A stretch of DNA of 64,000 bases from Amycolatopsis azurea DSM 43854 (GTDB lineage: Bacteria > Actinomycetota > Actinomycetes > Mycobacteriales > Pseudonocardiaceae), in assembly GCF_001995215.1 (NCBI RefSeq), contig NZ_MUXN01000003.1, positions 124,001-188,000 on the forward strand, given 5' to 3'. A program made the translations under genes and the position numbers. The notes beneath the pieces were generated by a model. The model did not search any database. It saw only the letters and a list, made by a program, of their open reading frames with translations, and was not told the DNA's origin. Below, piece after piece: positions 1-8,841 of this stretch; within the stretch, counting starts at the first letter, position 1, and each line of letters begins with the position of its first letter.

Positions 1-193
1 TCGCGAGGCGTGGACGTACTGCTCGATCGCCAGCATACGGCCTCAGCGCCTCCAGAGGCTGCCCCCGTATCGGTGGCCGCCGGTGTTCACCTGTCCGAGC
101 GGAAGGTGAACGGCACCGGCCACCGCCGGAGGGCCGCGAATGGCCTTGTCCGACGAAGCGGCAGGACGCGGCTTCGTTGCCTGGAGGATCCAT

Positions 194-1825
194 ATGAGGG
201 TCTTTATCAGCTATGCCCACGACATCGAGGGCAGAAAGGTCGCTGAAGCGCTGGCCGAAGCCCTGCCGAGGCGTGGAGTCGAGGTCATCTGGGACCGGGA
301 TCTCCCGGAAGGGAATCCGGTTTCCCTCCCGGAATGGATCGTCGGTTCCGTGACACGCCATCCGGTGCTCTGCGTCTTGTCCCCCGACTACGTGCACCGG
401 TTCGGTGCCGGCGACTGCACGGCCGCTCGCAAGGGTGTCCTGTTCGAAAGCAGGGTGCTGCAGAGACGGATCTACGATCACACCGACCCCGGTGGGTGTC
501 CCGTCATCCCGGTCGCCGATCCCGGCTTCTCGGCCGACCTCGCTCCCACCTTGCTGAAGAACCTGGTCATCTCGCGGTTCGACGCGGAGAGCGAAGACGG
601 TCTCGACCAGATCGTCCGCCGCCTGCTCGCTCTGGGCCTGATGCCCGCACCGGAGCGACCGTCGACCACCTCGGACGCGGTCGACGAGAAGGCGGCGCTC
701 GTGGACGCCCTCGAGGCGGCGTCTCCGTCAGCGGCCGCGGGACCTGATCTGGTGCGCGAATGGTTCGGCGTCGCGCCCGACTCGAGCCACGCCGAACTCC
801 TTCGGGCGTTGCCTGCCGTCGAACGGATCGTCAAGGCTTCGGGAAGCGCTGAGCTGATGCGGCAGGTGACCCGGTGCTGTCTCCGTGCTCTGCCGGACGG
901 GGCGACGGCGGCCGAAGACCGCGAGAGCAGAGCGTGGCTGCTGCTCCGTTGCCAGGCTTGGCATCAGCACCGGGCGCACGAGCTGGCCGCCGCCGTGTCC
1001 ACTGTGGATGAAGGGTTACGGCTGGCCAAGGCTTGTGGCGATGGCTGGCTGGTCGCCTTCGGCAAACGCCTGCTCGCGATCCTGCACTGTGAGCTCGCGG
1101 AGGATTCACGGCCGGACGTGCGCAGACATCACTTCGTCCAAGCCGTCGGATGCGCCGAGGACGCCAGCGCGATGTTCCACGCGCTCGACCCCGCAGGAGG
1201 TGAATACGGCGCGTGCCGCAACGTCCTCGCGGGCATCTGGTTCACCCAGTACCGCCTGGAGCGGCGGCGCTCCGCGCTGAAGCGAGCCAACAAGCTGGCC
1301 GGTGAAGCAGTCGGCTACCTGCGCCCGGACCGGGCGCGTGAGTATCACGAACTGCTGATCCTGCGGGTGCGGATCTGCATCGCCCGTGGCGAGCTGTCCA
1401 AGGCCAGGGAACTGGTGGACAAGGCGCTCATGTCACTGGCCGGGCACGTCAACGATGGTGCCTCCTACGCCGAACTTCTCGGCTCCGCGCACCTGGCCAG
1501 GGCCGCGCTCAGGCTGAAGGAAAGCGGCCGCGACGCTCTCGCCAACGCGGAGAAGGACATCAGTCTGGCACTGGGGTTCTTCGACGCCATCTCGCTGCCT
1601 TACGCGTCCGCGACCTGCCGGTGGCTGCTGGCCAAACTGGCACCGGAGACGGCCGGGGTCGACCGCGCCGACATCCGGATCTGTGAACGCCTGTTCGCCG
1701 ATCCGCGTATGCGGTTGAGCGGCCTGGAGGAGCGGAGCCGCCGGATCAACGAGTACGTCGGAGGCCGGTGGACCCGGCGCGCGGAATGGAAGGAGATCGC
1801 CCGCAAACTGCGCAGCCAAGACTGA
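194..1825 (+). CDS. SEFIR (TIR-like) domain protein with C-terminal helical/TPR-like region
   Basis: 543 aa. Residues 1-130 look like a SEFIR/TIR-like signalling domain: it opens MRVFISYAHD, continues through a VIWDRDLPEG segment, a conserved W in LPEWI, and VLCVLSPDYVHR on the next strand. The rest (about 200-540) is Ala/Leu/Arg-rich helices resembling degenerate TPRs. I chose the ATG at 194 because GGAGG lies 6 bases upstream and the domain starts at once; an upstream in-frame ATG at 140 would add 18 non-conserved residues. SEFIR domains are known adaptor/oligomerisation modules in bacterial signalling and immunity proteins. No partner enzyme is fused here. The gene converges on an NB-ARC/TPR gene with only 9 bp between stops. 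Role unknown; conflict or signalling adaptor is inference. Confidence 0.8.
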   Translation: MRVFISYAHDIEGRKVAEALAEALPRRGVEVIWDRDLPEGNPVSLPEWIVGSVTRHPVLCVLSPDYVHRFGAGDCTAARKGVLFESRVLQRRIYDHTDPGGCPVIPVADPGFSADLAPTLLKNLVISRFDAESEDGLDQIVRRLLALGLMPAPERPSTTSDAVDEKAALVDALEAASPSAAAGPDLVREWFGVAPDSSHAELLRALPAVERIVKASGSAELMRQVTRCCLRALPDGATAAEDRESRAWLLLRCQAWHQHRAHELAAAVSTVDEGLRLAKACGDGWLVAFGKRLLAILHCELAEDSRPDVRRHHFVQAVGCAEDASAMFHALDPAGGEYGACRNVLAGIWFTQYRLERRRSALKRANKLAGEAVGYLRPDRAREYHELLILRVRICIARGELSKARELVDKALMSLAGHVNDGASYAELLGSAHLARAALRLKESGRDALANAEKDISLALGFFDAISLPYASATCRWLLAKLAPETAGVDRADIRICERLFADPRMRLSGLEERSRRINEYVGGRWTRRAEWKEIARKLRSQD

Positions 1826-1834
1826 TCTGGCCCG

Positions 1835-3865
1835 TTAGAAAGACAGCCCGGCGAGCCGGCCCCGGATACGCTCGGCGTCGGGGAGGCGGTGCTGGGCGAC
1901 GTAAAGCTCGTAGGTCCGCTTGAAGTACCGCGCCGCTTCGCCGAGCCGGCCGTGGGAGAACTGCGCTTCCGCGAGGTGCTCGGACACTTCCGCGGCGAAG
2001 AACACGTTGTCCTGCCTCAGACTCAGCTCCAGCGCCTGGAGATACGAACGCTCCGCCTCCTGGGGATGACCGGCGTCGCGGGCGATGGAGCCGAGATTGT
2101 CGAGGGTGACCGCCATACCGCTGCCGTTGTCATGTCTTTCGTGCAGGGAAAGAGCGATGGTCGCGTACCGGTGGGCCCGTTCGTGGTCGCCCAGGTCCGC
2201 GTAGTGGCGGGCGACCGCGTTCAGCGCGTGCGCTTCGCCGACCTGGTTTCCGGCCCGGCGATACAGTTCGAGCGCCTGCTCGGCGTGCCGCAGGCTGTTC
2301 TCGCGATCCGCGCGACGTGCGTGGACCCGGGCGAGGTCATGATGGGTATGTGCCTGTTCCTCGTCCCCTGATGCCGTGGCCAGCGCACGAGTCAGCCACT
2401 TCAGTGCCTCGTCGAGCTCACCCGCCCGGGTGCAGGCCCGGCCCAGTTGCCGCTGCGCGAGAACGCTCATGACGGGAGATCCGAGGTGCTGCGCGGCGTC
2501 GACCCCGAGTCGTGAGGTCTCGACGTTGTCGTGGATGAGCCCTTGCCGGTGCTGGTAGGTGTCGAGGACGCGGGCGAACCACCACACGCGCGTCGGCAGG
2601 TCTTCCGCCGCGGCGAGCCGCTGCATGGCGAGCAGTGTGCGGTGTTCGGCGGCGAACCAGCCCAAGGCGGCCGTCTCCCCGGCGAACTCGAGGGCTTTCA
2701 CCCCGATTTCGGGTACGGGCGGGTCGGGTCTGCTGCGGTGCGGGTACAGCGAGCGGTCGGCGTGCAACGCGGTGTGGAGGTAGAAATCCACCATGCGCCG
2801 CCTGGCCGAGACGAGTTCGGCCGTCGGGTCGAGTCGTTCCGCGAGCTCGCCCGCGTAGCGATGCACGAGGTCGTGCATCCGATAGCGCTTCGGTGAATGT
2901 TGGCGCAGAAGGCTTTTGAGATCCAGGGAGCGCAGGAGAGCGGTCGTGCGCGAGGCGCCCAGTGCGAGCAGGCTCGCCACGGCCGCCTCGTCGAACTCGG
3001 GCAGGGGGAGCAGGCCGAGCAGCCGGAAGCCGCCGGCCTCGTCGATTCCCAGGCCGCGGTACGACCAGGAAAGGACGGTCCGCAGATCGGCCGAGCCGTC
3101 GCCGGCGTCGAAGGTGTCCAGGTGGCCGTCGGAGCCTCGCAGTTCGTCGGCCGTCACGGACAGCGGCAGACCGGGCCTGCTCGCCGAGCGCGCGGCGAGC
3201 AGCGAGACCGCCAGCGGCAGACCCGCCGAGTAGGCCAGCAGGACGTCCGCGGCTTCGGGTTCGTCCAGGACCCTGCCCTTGCCGACCTGGTGGGCCAGCA
3301 GGTCGCGAGCCTCCCTCTTCGACAGCGCGTCGAGCCGGAGCGATGTCGCGCCGCGAAGCCGGAGACCGGCCATGTTCGTCCTGCTGGTCACCAGGAGAGC
3401 GCAGGAGTGACTGCCGGGCAGCAGCGGTGCCACCTGGGTGAGGTCCGCCGCGTTGTCGAGCACGATGAGCGCCCGCTTCCCGGCCAGCACACTGCGGTAG
3501 AGCGCCGCGGCCGATCGCTCGTCCGAGGGAAGCGCGGCGGGCGCCACCCCGAAGGCGCCGAGAAAGGAGTGCAGCACCGACACCGTCGACGGCGAATCGG
3601 ACGGCCGGTCGAAGCCGCCCAGATCGGTGTAGAGCTGACCGTCGGGGAACCGGTCGAGGTGCTGGTGTGCCCAGTGCAGCGCGAGTGTCGTCTTCCCCAC
3701 ACCACCAGGACCCTCGACGACCACCACGGACGCCGGGTCGGCTCGCAGGTTCAGCGTGTCGGTCAGGACGGCGGTTTCTTTCTCGCGGCCGACCAGCCAG
3801 GGCGGCGGGAAAGGCAGCTGGCGCGGGACGACCACCGGATCCGGGGGATACGCGTCGGCATTCAT
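1835..3865 (-). CDS. NB-ARC STAND ATPase with TPR repeats (AfsR-like without the SARP domain)
   Basis: 676 aa. Residues 22-30 read WLVGREKET, the usual entry to an NB-ARC module; the P-loop GPGGVGKTT is at about 52-60, Walker B is in ALIVLDNAAD and the GLPLA motif is SAGLPLAVSLL. A winged-helix stretch follows (RYRMHDLVHRYA), then C-terminal TPR-type helices rich in A/L/Y/H. Family knowledge: such STAND proteins are ATP-dependent switches, often regulators when fused to a SARP DNA-binding domain. That domain is absent, so this is a stand-alone sensor. The ATG at 3865 has a GAGGGGAAGG purine tract upstream; longer in-frame starts add low-complexity sequence. Convergent with the SEFIR gene. Ligand and output are unknown. 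Confidence 0.85.
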   Translation of the reverse strand: MNADAYPPDPVVVPRQLPFPPPWLVGREKETAVLTDTLNLRADPASVVVVEGPGGVGKTTLALHWAHQHLDRFPDGQLYTDLGGFDRPSDSPSTVSVLHSFLGAFGVAPAALPSDERSAAALYRSVLAGKRALIVLDNAADLTQVAPLLPGSHSCALLVTSRTNMAGLRLRGATSLRLDALSKREARDLLAHQVGKGRVLDEPEAADVLLAYSAGLPLAVSLLAARSASRPGLPLSVTADELRGSDGHLDTFDAGDGSADLRTVLSWSYRGLGIDEAGGFRLLGLLPLPEFDEAAVASLLALGASRTTALLRSLDLKSLLRQHSPKRYRMHDLVHRYAGELAERLDPTAELVSARRRMVDFYLHTALHADRSLYPHRSRPDPPVPEIGVKALEFAGETAALGWFAAEHRTLLAMQRLAAAEDLPTRVWWFARVLDTYQHRQGLIHDNVETSRLGVDAAQHLGSPVMSVLAQRQLGRACTRAGELDEALKWLTRALATASGDEEQAHTHHDLARVHARRADRENSLRHAEQALELYRRAGNQVGEAHALNAVARHYADLGDHERAHRYATIALSLHERHDNGSGMAVTLDNLGSIARDAGHPQEAERSYLQALELSLRQDNVFFAAEVSEHLAEAQFSHGRLGEAARYFKRTYELYVAQHRLPDAERIRGRLAGLSF

Positions 3866-4019
3866 CTCGCGGCCTTCCCCTCGCCCACCGTGTACCGGCC
3901 TGACTTTCGATGGTCGCGCTTGCGTGGTTGGGCGCACAGCACCTGGACGGGTGCACTTCGGTGGCTTTCGGTGTATCCGCGCTGAGGTGGCCGTGATCGG
4001 CACACGTAGGGTGGACGGC

Positions 4020-4793
4020 GTGCGTCTAGCCCGAATTGCTCATCCCGGTGGTGTCGCGTTCGCTTCGATCGAAGGGGACGGCGACGACGCCCAGGTACTG
4101 GAAATCGCCGAGCACCCCTTCGGCAACAACCCCAACTTCACCGGCAAACGCTGGCCGCTCGCCGACGTCCGGCTGCTCGCGCCGATCCTGCCGTCGAAGG
4201 TGATCGCGGTCGGCCGGAACTACGCGAAGCACGCGGCCGAGTTCGGCAACGAGCTCCCGAAGGACCCGATGCTGTTCATCAAGCCGTCGACAACGGTGGT
4301 CGGCCCGAACGTGCCCATCCGCCGTCCGCGCGGCGTCGGCCGCGTCGACTTCGAGGGTGAGCTGGCGATCGTCATCGGCCAGCCGGTCAAGAACGTGCCC
4401 GCCGCCCGCGCGGCGAGCGCGATCCTCGGCTACACCGTCGCGAACGACGTCAGCGCGCGTGACCTGCAGAAGGCCGACGGCCAGTGGGGCCGGGCGAAGG
4501 GGTTCGACACCTTCTGCCCGCTCGGTCCGTGGATCGAGACCTCGCTCGACGCGGCCGACCTCGCGCTCAAGTCCGAGGTGGACGGTGTGCTCAAGCAGGA
4601 CGGCCGGACGTCGGACCTGGTGCACAAGATCCCCGAGCTGGTCGAGTTCGTGTCCGGCGTGATGACCCTGCTGCCCGGCGACGTCATCCTGACCGGCACC
4701 CCCGAGGGCGTCGGCCCGATCGAGGACGGCCAGTCGGTCTCGATCACCATCGAAGGCATCGGCACCCTGACCAACCCGGTCCAGGACGTCTAG
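4020..4793 (+). CDS. Fumarylacetoacetate hydrolase family protein
   Basis: 257 aa, the usual length of the short FAH-family enzymes (acylpyruvase/hydroxyheptadiene-dioate isomerase type). Diagnostic runs are visible: VIAVGRNYAKHAAEFG, the metal-binding VDFEGELAIVIG, NDVSARDLQ, KGFDTFCPLGPW and VILTGTPEGVGP. The acidic residues of FEGE and the downstream D bind Mg in this family. GTG 4020 is chosen because MRLARIAHPGG is the family N terminus and GGTGGA lies upstream; earlier in-frame starts give non-homologous sequence. Substrate cannot be assigned from sequence. In mycobacteria the equivalent gene is followed by gltX and the Glu/Gln tRNAs; here a monooxygenase occupies the intervening position. 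Confidence 0.9.
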   Translation: MRLARIAHPGGVAFASIEGDGDDAQVLEIAEHPFGNNPNFTGKRWPLADVRLLAPILPSKVIAVGRNYAKHAAEFGNELPKDPMLFIKPSTTVVGPNVPIRRPRGVGRVDFEGELAIVIGQPVKNVPAARAASAILGYTVANDVSARDLQKADGQWGRAKGFDTFCPLGPWIETSLDAADLALKSEVDGVLKQDGRTSDLVHKIPELVEFVSGVMTLLPGDVILTGTPEGVGPIEDGQSVSITIEGIGTLTNPVQDV

Positions 4794-4800
4794 CGCGTTC

Positions 4801-4836
4801 TGAACGGCCCGTTCCTCGCAGGGAACGGGCCGTTCA
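4801..4836. terminator. Bidirectional hairpin between convergent genes
   Basis: Perfect 15-bp inverted repeat: arm TGAACGGCCCGTTCC at 4801-4815 pairs with 4822-4836 around a 6-base loop. It lies between the FAH stop and the stop of the convergent monooxygenase, so it can serve both. No U-tract, which is common in high-GC actinomycetes. Confidence 0.75.
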
Positions 4837-4849
4837 TGGCGTTCAGGAG

Positions 4850-6088
4850 CTAATCGCCGGCCGGTTCCATCGCCCGCCGCGCGAAGGCCGGGGCGTGCTC
4901 GGGCCGCAGCCCCAGGCCCAGCAGCCGCGCGGGGACGTAGGACAGCACGGGGAAGCGGCTGAACAGCTTCACCATCACCGGGGGCGGGCCGTTGCGCCTG
5001 CCCTCCATCACCGGTCGCATGACGTTCTTGTGCAACAGCCGTTGCAGCCCCTGCACCAGCATCGTGGGCGCGAGACGGCGTTTGCGGACCTTCGCCAGGT
5101 CCGTCACCGACGGCCTGCCCCGGCGCAGCGGCTCGGCGAGCAGGGTGGCGGCCGCGACCGCGTCCTGCACCGCGAGGTTGATGCCGACCCCGCCGACCGG
5201 CGACATCGCGTGCGCCGCGTCACCGATGCACAGCAGTCCGTCGAGGTGCCATTTCCGCAGCAGGTTCATCTTGACGTCGAGGAACTTGATGTCGTCGGTC
5301 GTCTTCAGCTCGTCGACGCGGTCGGCGAACTCGGGGCAGACGTCGGCGACGTTCTCCCGGAACCATTCGATGCCCTTGGTCCGCAGGTCCTCGCCCTTCG
5401 GGCCCAGGTAGGCGACCTGGAAGTAGCCCTTGCGCGGCAGCGGCACGGCGAACCGCCGGTTGCGCATCTTCGGGGTCAGCCTGCCCTCGAGTTCGCCGTC
5501 CTCTCGCGAGATCCGGAACCACCACGCGTCGAACGGGGTGTCGTACTCCTTCGGGATCAGCCCCGCCTCGCGCCGCGCCAGTGACCAGCGGCCGTCGGCG
5601 GCGATCACCAGGTCGGCGCGCAGTTCGCCGGTGGTGCCGTCGGCCGTGCGGTAGCGGACCCCGGTCACCCGGCCCTGCTCCAGGATCAGCCCGGTCATCT
5701 CGGTGCTCTGCCGCAGCGTGAACGTGGGCTCCTTCCCGCCGGCGTCGGCGAGCAGGTCCAGGAAGTCCCACTGCGGGACCATCGCGATGTACGGATGCGC
5801 CACCTTCAGCCTGGTCAGGTCGGCCAGGCGCATCATCGTGCCGTCCTCGGCGGGGAAACCGGCGTAGGAGATCTCGCTGTGCGGCAGGCTGAGGAATTTT
5901 TCGCCGAGGCCCAGTTCGTCGAGCAACGTCAACGTCGACGGGTGCACGGTGTCGCCGCGGAAGTCCCTCAGGAAGTCCTTGTGCTTCTCCAGCACCGTGA
6001 CCTCGACGCCGGCCCTGGCCAGCAGCAACCCGGCGACCATCCCCGCGGGGCCACCGCCGACGACCACGCAGTTCGTGCGTTCGTTCAT
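4850..6088 (-). CDS. FAD-dependent aromatic-ring-type monooxygenase
   Basis: 412 aa, class A flavoprotein monooxygenase (PHBH/UbiH fold). The N-terminal Rossmann motif is VVVGGGPAGMVAGLLLARAG at about 6-25, followed by an acidic residue (VLEKH). The DG motif is LVIAADGRWSLAR, and the FAD ribityl-binding GD motif is CIGDAAHAMSPVGGVGINLA. I start at ATG 6088, preceded by GGGGTGGGACGG; ATG 6118 and an ATG at 6172 are alternatives, but those stretches overlap the operator-like repeat. Likely NAD(P)H-dependent hydroxylation of an aromatic or polycyclic substrate in the cytosol; substrate unknown. The 9-bp-arm inverted repeat just upstream suggests control by a TetR- or MarR-type repressor not encoded nearby. 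Confidence 0.88.
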   Translation of the reverse strand: MNERTNCVVVGGGPAGMVAGLLLARAGVEVTVLEKHKDFLRDFRGDTVHPSTLTLLDELGLGEKFLSLPHSEISYAGFPAEDGTMMRLADLTRLKVAHPYIAMVPQWDFLDLLADAGGKEPTFTLRQSTEMTGLILEQGRVTGVRYRTADGTTGELRADLVIAADGRWSLARREAGLIPKEYDTPFDAWWFRISREDGELEGRLTPKMRNRRFAVPLPRKGYFQVAYLGPKGEDLRTKGIEWFRENVADVCPEFADRVDELKTTDDIKFLDVKMNLLRKWHLDGLLCIGDAAHAMSPVGGVGINLAVQDAVAAATLLAEPLRRGRPSVTDLAKVRKRRLAPTMLVQGLQRLLHKNVMRPVMEGRRNGPPPVMVKLFSRFPVLSYVPARLLGLGLRPEHAPAFARRAMEPAGD

Positions 6089-6108
6089 CCGTCCCACCCC
6101 TTCGAAAC

Positions 6109-6134
6109 GCTTATTCATCACCTGTTGAATAAGC
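6109..6134. promoter_or_regulatory. Inverted-repeat operator upstream of the monooxygenase
   Basis: GCTTATTCA (6109-6117) and TGAATAAGC (6126-6134) form a perfect 9-bp inverted repeat with an 8-bp spacer. It is strikingly AT-rich for this genome and ends 21 bases before the chosen start codon. Size and symmetry fit a dimeric TetR/MarR-class repressor. Seen directly; regulator is inferred. Confidence 0.65.
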
Positions 6135-6542
6135 TCAGCATGCACCCGTCCGACCGGTGCGTCAAGCGCCATCCGGGCGGATGCGCCGATCGGGCCAAGG
6201 GGTGAGCCTCACCGGTTCGCGTGCTCTTTCCGGTGATCGAAGCGACCGTCCAAAAAGGACGTAGACGGTCCTTGAAGGACGGAAATCGCGGAGGTGCCCT
6301 TGTGGACGGTCGGTACTTCAAGGCGTGCAAGGATTTCCGGTGTCGTCACTGCGTGTGTGCACTCTGGATCGAGCTGGAAGGCGGGTATGGGGTTTTCACC
6401 CGACTGGCCGCGTTACCTGTTGTCGGGTAACTAAAAAACGTCATCTCACCAACTGGGAGTAGAGTGCCCGCGCCGGAACAGAGCAGCCTTAATCACCTCA
6501 TCGGCAGAGTCGCGATCGCGCTGGGTGCCCTAGCCTCACTTG
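6135..6542. other. Gene-free upstream region between monooxygenase and HAD genes
   Basis: About 400 bases with no convincing gene. It carries short self-similar runs around GGACGGTC/GGTCCTTGAAGGAC at 6260-6330 and an AT-richer segment at 6428-6450. At its right end TAGCCT (6531-6536) lies 6 bases before a GTG, the geometry of a leaderless -10 element. Confidence 0.45.
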
Positions 6543-7367
6543 GTGGATTTCGCTCTCGTGCCCCGGACCTCGTCACGAACCACGCCGGACGCTCCCGACG
6601 GAGCCCCTTGGGAGCCCCCGGAGTTACGGTTGGTGTGCCTCGACATCGATGACACGCTGATCGACTGCACGGCCGCGATCCGGCTCAGCCTCCGCGCGCT
6701 CACCGGGCAGAACGACCTTTGGCCACTGTGGGATCTCATCACCGAAGAGCACGTCGCGCTGGTGGTCGCGGGTGAAATCGATTACGTGACCATGCACCAC
6801 AAGCGTACGGAATGCTTCCTCGCCGAAATCGGCATTCTCGCCGACGAAGAGCAGGTCAGCGGCTTCGAAAGACGCCGTCGTGAAATCCTCACTCGTTCGT
6901 GGCAATTGTTTGAAGATGTCCTCCCGTGCCTGGAATGGTTGCGGGCCGCCGGCGTCCTGGTCGCGGCCGTCACGAACGCCTCGGGCGTACATCAACGGAA
7001 GAAGATCGCCGATCTCGGCCTCGCCCGCTTCTTCGACCACGTGGCCATCGCCGGTGAACTCGGAGTAGCCAAACCGGACCCCGCGATGTTCCACTCGGTC
7101 TGCCTCGGCCTCGGCTGCGACCCGGCGCAGGCCGTCCACGTCGGCGACAAACTCGACACCGACGCCATCGGCGCCCGCGACGCCGGCCTGGGTGCCGTCT
7201 GGCTCGACCGGGACGGCATCGCCGAACGTGCCCCGGCGGGCGTGCACACGATCTCCGGCCTCGACGAGCTCCCTGAGCTGCTCGTTTCCGAGTTCGCGAA
7301 GCTCGGCGTCCCGGCCCAGCGCGCTACGGAGACCCCCGCTTTCACGGTGCGGAACAGCGTGCTCTAG
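6543..7367 (+). CDS. HAD-superfamily hydrolase
   Basis: 274 aa. All four HAD motifs are present: motif I CLDIDDTLID with nucleophile and acid/base Asp, motif II VAAVTNAS, motif III lysine in GVAKPDP, motif IV VHVGDKLDTD with the Mg-binding Asp pair. An alpha-helical cap lies between motifs I and II, typical of subfamily I phosphatases. Substrate cannot be assigned; a small phosphometabolite is usual. GTG 6543 is chosen because TAGCCT sits 6 bases upstream, suggesting a leaderless mRNA; no Shine-Dalgarno sequence is visible, and TTG 6540 or GTG 6558 are alternatives. The gene ends 51 bases before tRNA-Gln. Confidence 0.85.
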   Translation: MDFALVPRTSSRTTPDAPDGAPWEPPELRLVCLDIDDTLIDCTAAIRLSLRALTGQNDLWPLWDLITEEHVALVVAGEIDYVTMHHKRTECFLAEIGILADEEQVSGFERRRREILTRSWQLFEDVLPCLEWLRAAGVLVAAVTNASGVHQRKKIADLGLARFFDHVAIAGELGVAKPDPAMFHSVCLGLGCDPAQAVHVGDKLDTDAIGARDAGLGAVWLDRDGIAERAPAGVHTISGLDELPELLVSEFAKLGVPAQRATETPAFTVRNSVL

Positions 7368-7418
7368 TATTTCTTCTCGTGCGGTGCTGAGCCGGTCAAG
7401 ATCGGAACGGCACCTCAC

Positions 7419-7490
7419 TGGGGTATGGTGTAATTGGCAGCACGACTGGTTCTGGTCCAGTTAGTCTAGGTTCGAGTCCTGGTACCCCAG
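7419..7490 (+). tRNA. tRNA-Gln (CTG anticodon)
   Basis: Full cloverleaf: acceptor TGGGGTA (7419-7425) pairs with TACCCCA (7483-7489), discriminator G 7490. Anticodon stem ACTGG/CCAGT (7445-7449/7457-7461) encloses a 7-base loop with anticodon CTG at 7452-7454. T-loop TTCGAGT is present. CCA is not encoded. Confidence 0.97.
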
Positions 7491-7622
7491 CTGGAGAACT
7501 CTCCGGAGTGAAACACAGAGTGACCCCCCTGCGAAGGCGGGAAACCCGGTCTGGTAAGTTTCTCCACAGCAACACAGCAGGTGAACAACTGAAAAACCTC
7601 CTCTCGCAGGAGGAAGATCCTA

Positions 7623-7695
7623 GCCCCCGTCGTCTAGCGGCCTAGGACGCCGGCCTCTCACGCCGGTAGCGTGGGTTCGAATCCCATCGGGGGTA
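7623..7695 (+). tRNA. tRNA-Glu (CTC anticodon)
   Basis: Acceptor GCCCCCG (7623-7629) pairs with CGGGGGT (7688-7694), discriminator A. Anticodon stem CCGGC/GCCGG (7650-7654/7662-7666) holds anticodon CTC at 7657-7659. T-loop TTCGAAT is present; CCA is not encoded. Lies 132 bases after tRNA-Gln and may be co-transcribed; a small CCTCCT/AGGAGG hairpin at about 7600-7616 sits between them. Confidence 0.97.
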
Positions 7696-7715
7696 CAAGC
7701 AGCTACCACGCAAAG

Positions 7716-7743
7716 AGCGTCGATCATTTTGATCGGCGCTTTT
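7716..7743 (+). terminator. Intrinsic terminator after the tRNA pair
   Basis: 11-bp stem (7716-7726 with 7730-7740, one G-T pair) with a TTT loop, followed by TTT. This is among the most classical intrinsic terminators in the window and ends the Gln-Glu tRNA transcript. The remaining bases to 8011 hold no gene that I can support. Confidence 0.8.
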
Positions 7744-8011
7744 CGCTATTTCGGGAGTCGACATGGCGTCGCTGATCCTTTCCGCGGCTACAGCGGTTTC
7801 CGATACCTGGTCGACCGGCAGTTTGATGGTGGTTGCAGGCGTTTCCGGTCGGCTTGACGTTCCTGGGTGGCGCTGTCGTCCATTGTGGGCAGCGTAGAAG
7901 CGGCGGCGAAGCAGGTACGCCCAGGAGATCGCCTCCGACGATGCCCCCGGCCGCGCAGTCACAGTCCATATAGGACATACGGCGCAACCGCATGAAGCCG
8001 CCTGTGGTGAC

Positions 8012-8827
8012 TCAGTCGCTCCAAGCCGGGCTGGTGTTGGGGGGATAGGGGGAGCTGGAGGCGGTCCTCACCCAGCTGTCCACGTCCTGCCCGTCCCACC
8101 TCAGCAGTGTCTCGGCGTTACGGATGCACTTGTCGTAGTCGAGGCTCCCGAAAAGGCGGCTGACGGTGATCTGCTGATTGAGCTGCTGGTACCCCTTGCC
8201 AGTCCGGTACTGCATCCGCACCGTGGTGCGGAGCAGCCCGAGGCGCAGGTCCCCGTTCACGATGGTCAGGACCCCCTGCTGCACGTTGCTGTTCTTCTGC
8301 TCGTGGCCCTTGTTCTCGACCGCCAGCTGGCCGATCTTCTTGAGAGAGTTGATGATGCCGGTGAGCGCGTCCGGCGTCACCAGCCCGCCGATCAGGTCGG
8401 TCACCGCCGAGATGGCCGGCGACAGGGAAAGGGACGAGATCGACACGCTGCGGCTGTCGCTGATGATGTTGGCGAGAAACGGCATTGTCATGAACTGGTG
8501 CTCGAAGATGATCCACCGGATGATGGCGAACAGCGTGGAAGACTGATCGAAACCGGCGGAATCGTCGGTCTTGCGCAGGATGGTGGCGGCCACGGACTGC
8601 CAGGAGCCGAAGGACGCCAAAGGCCCCAGGTCGGGCAGCCTGCTGCCATCTCCTTCATAAGCATTGCCGACACCTGTCTCCTGGTTGCCGTCGGCGAGCG
8701 CGTGGCCGTCGGGGTCGAGCAGTTCGAGCTTCGCCAGCACGTCTTGCGGGAACACCCGCTCACCCTCGGCCCAGATGGCGATCTCCAGCGCCTCCCGGCG
8801 CATCTGCTCCTGATTCAGCGTCCTCAC
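8012..8827 (-). CDS. Unknown protein B, paralog of the protein encoded at 10927-11721
   Basis: 271 aa, last gene of a four-gene operon. No family recognised. It shares with its paralog, in order, RREALEIA near the N terminus, LPDLGPL (about 64-70), a hydrophobic middle, SLKKIGQLAVEN, QKNSN, GKGYQQL, LDYDKCIRNAETLLRWDGQD and a PNTSPAW tail. Cys234 is its only cysteine and lies in that DKC motif, as in the paralog. A hydrophobic segment AIIRWIIFEHQFMTMPFLA (about 101-119) could be amphipathic or membrane-facing; there is no signal peptide. GTG 8827 is chosen because GGAGG lies 6-7 bases upstream. The ACP gene ends 14 bases earlier. An acyl-accepting effector is conceivable but unproven. Confidence 0.85.
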   Translation of the reverse strand: MRTLNQEQMRREALEIAIWAEGERVFPQDVLAKLELLDPDGHALADGNQETGVGNAYEGDGSRLPDLGPLASFGSWQSVAATILRKTDDSAGFDQSSTLFAIIRWIIFEHQFMTMPFLANIISDSRSVSISSLSLSPAISAVTDLIGGLVTPDALTGIINSLKKIGQLAVENKGHEQKNSNVQQGVLTIVNGDLRLGLLRTTVRMQYRTGKGYQQLNQQITVSRLFGSLDYDKCIRNAETLLRWDGQDVDSWVRTASSSPYPPNTSPAWSD

Positions 8828-8841
8828 GTCGCCCTCCGTGC

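Noticed and set aside
7642..7962. 106-codon open frame running into tRNA-Glu on the minus strand
   Set aside because: Its C-terminal SNPRYRRERP-type peptide is translated tRNA and terminator sequence.
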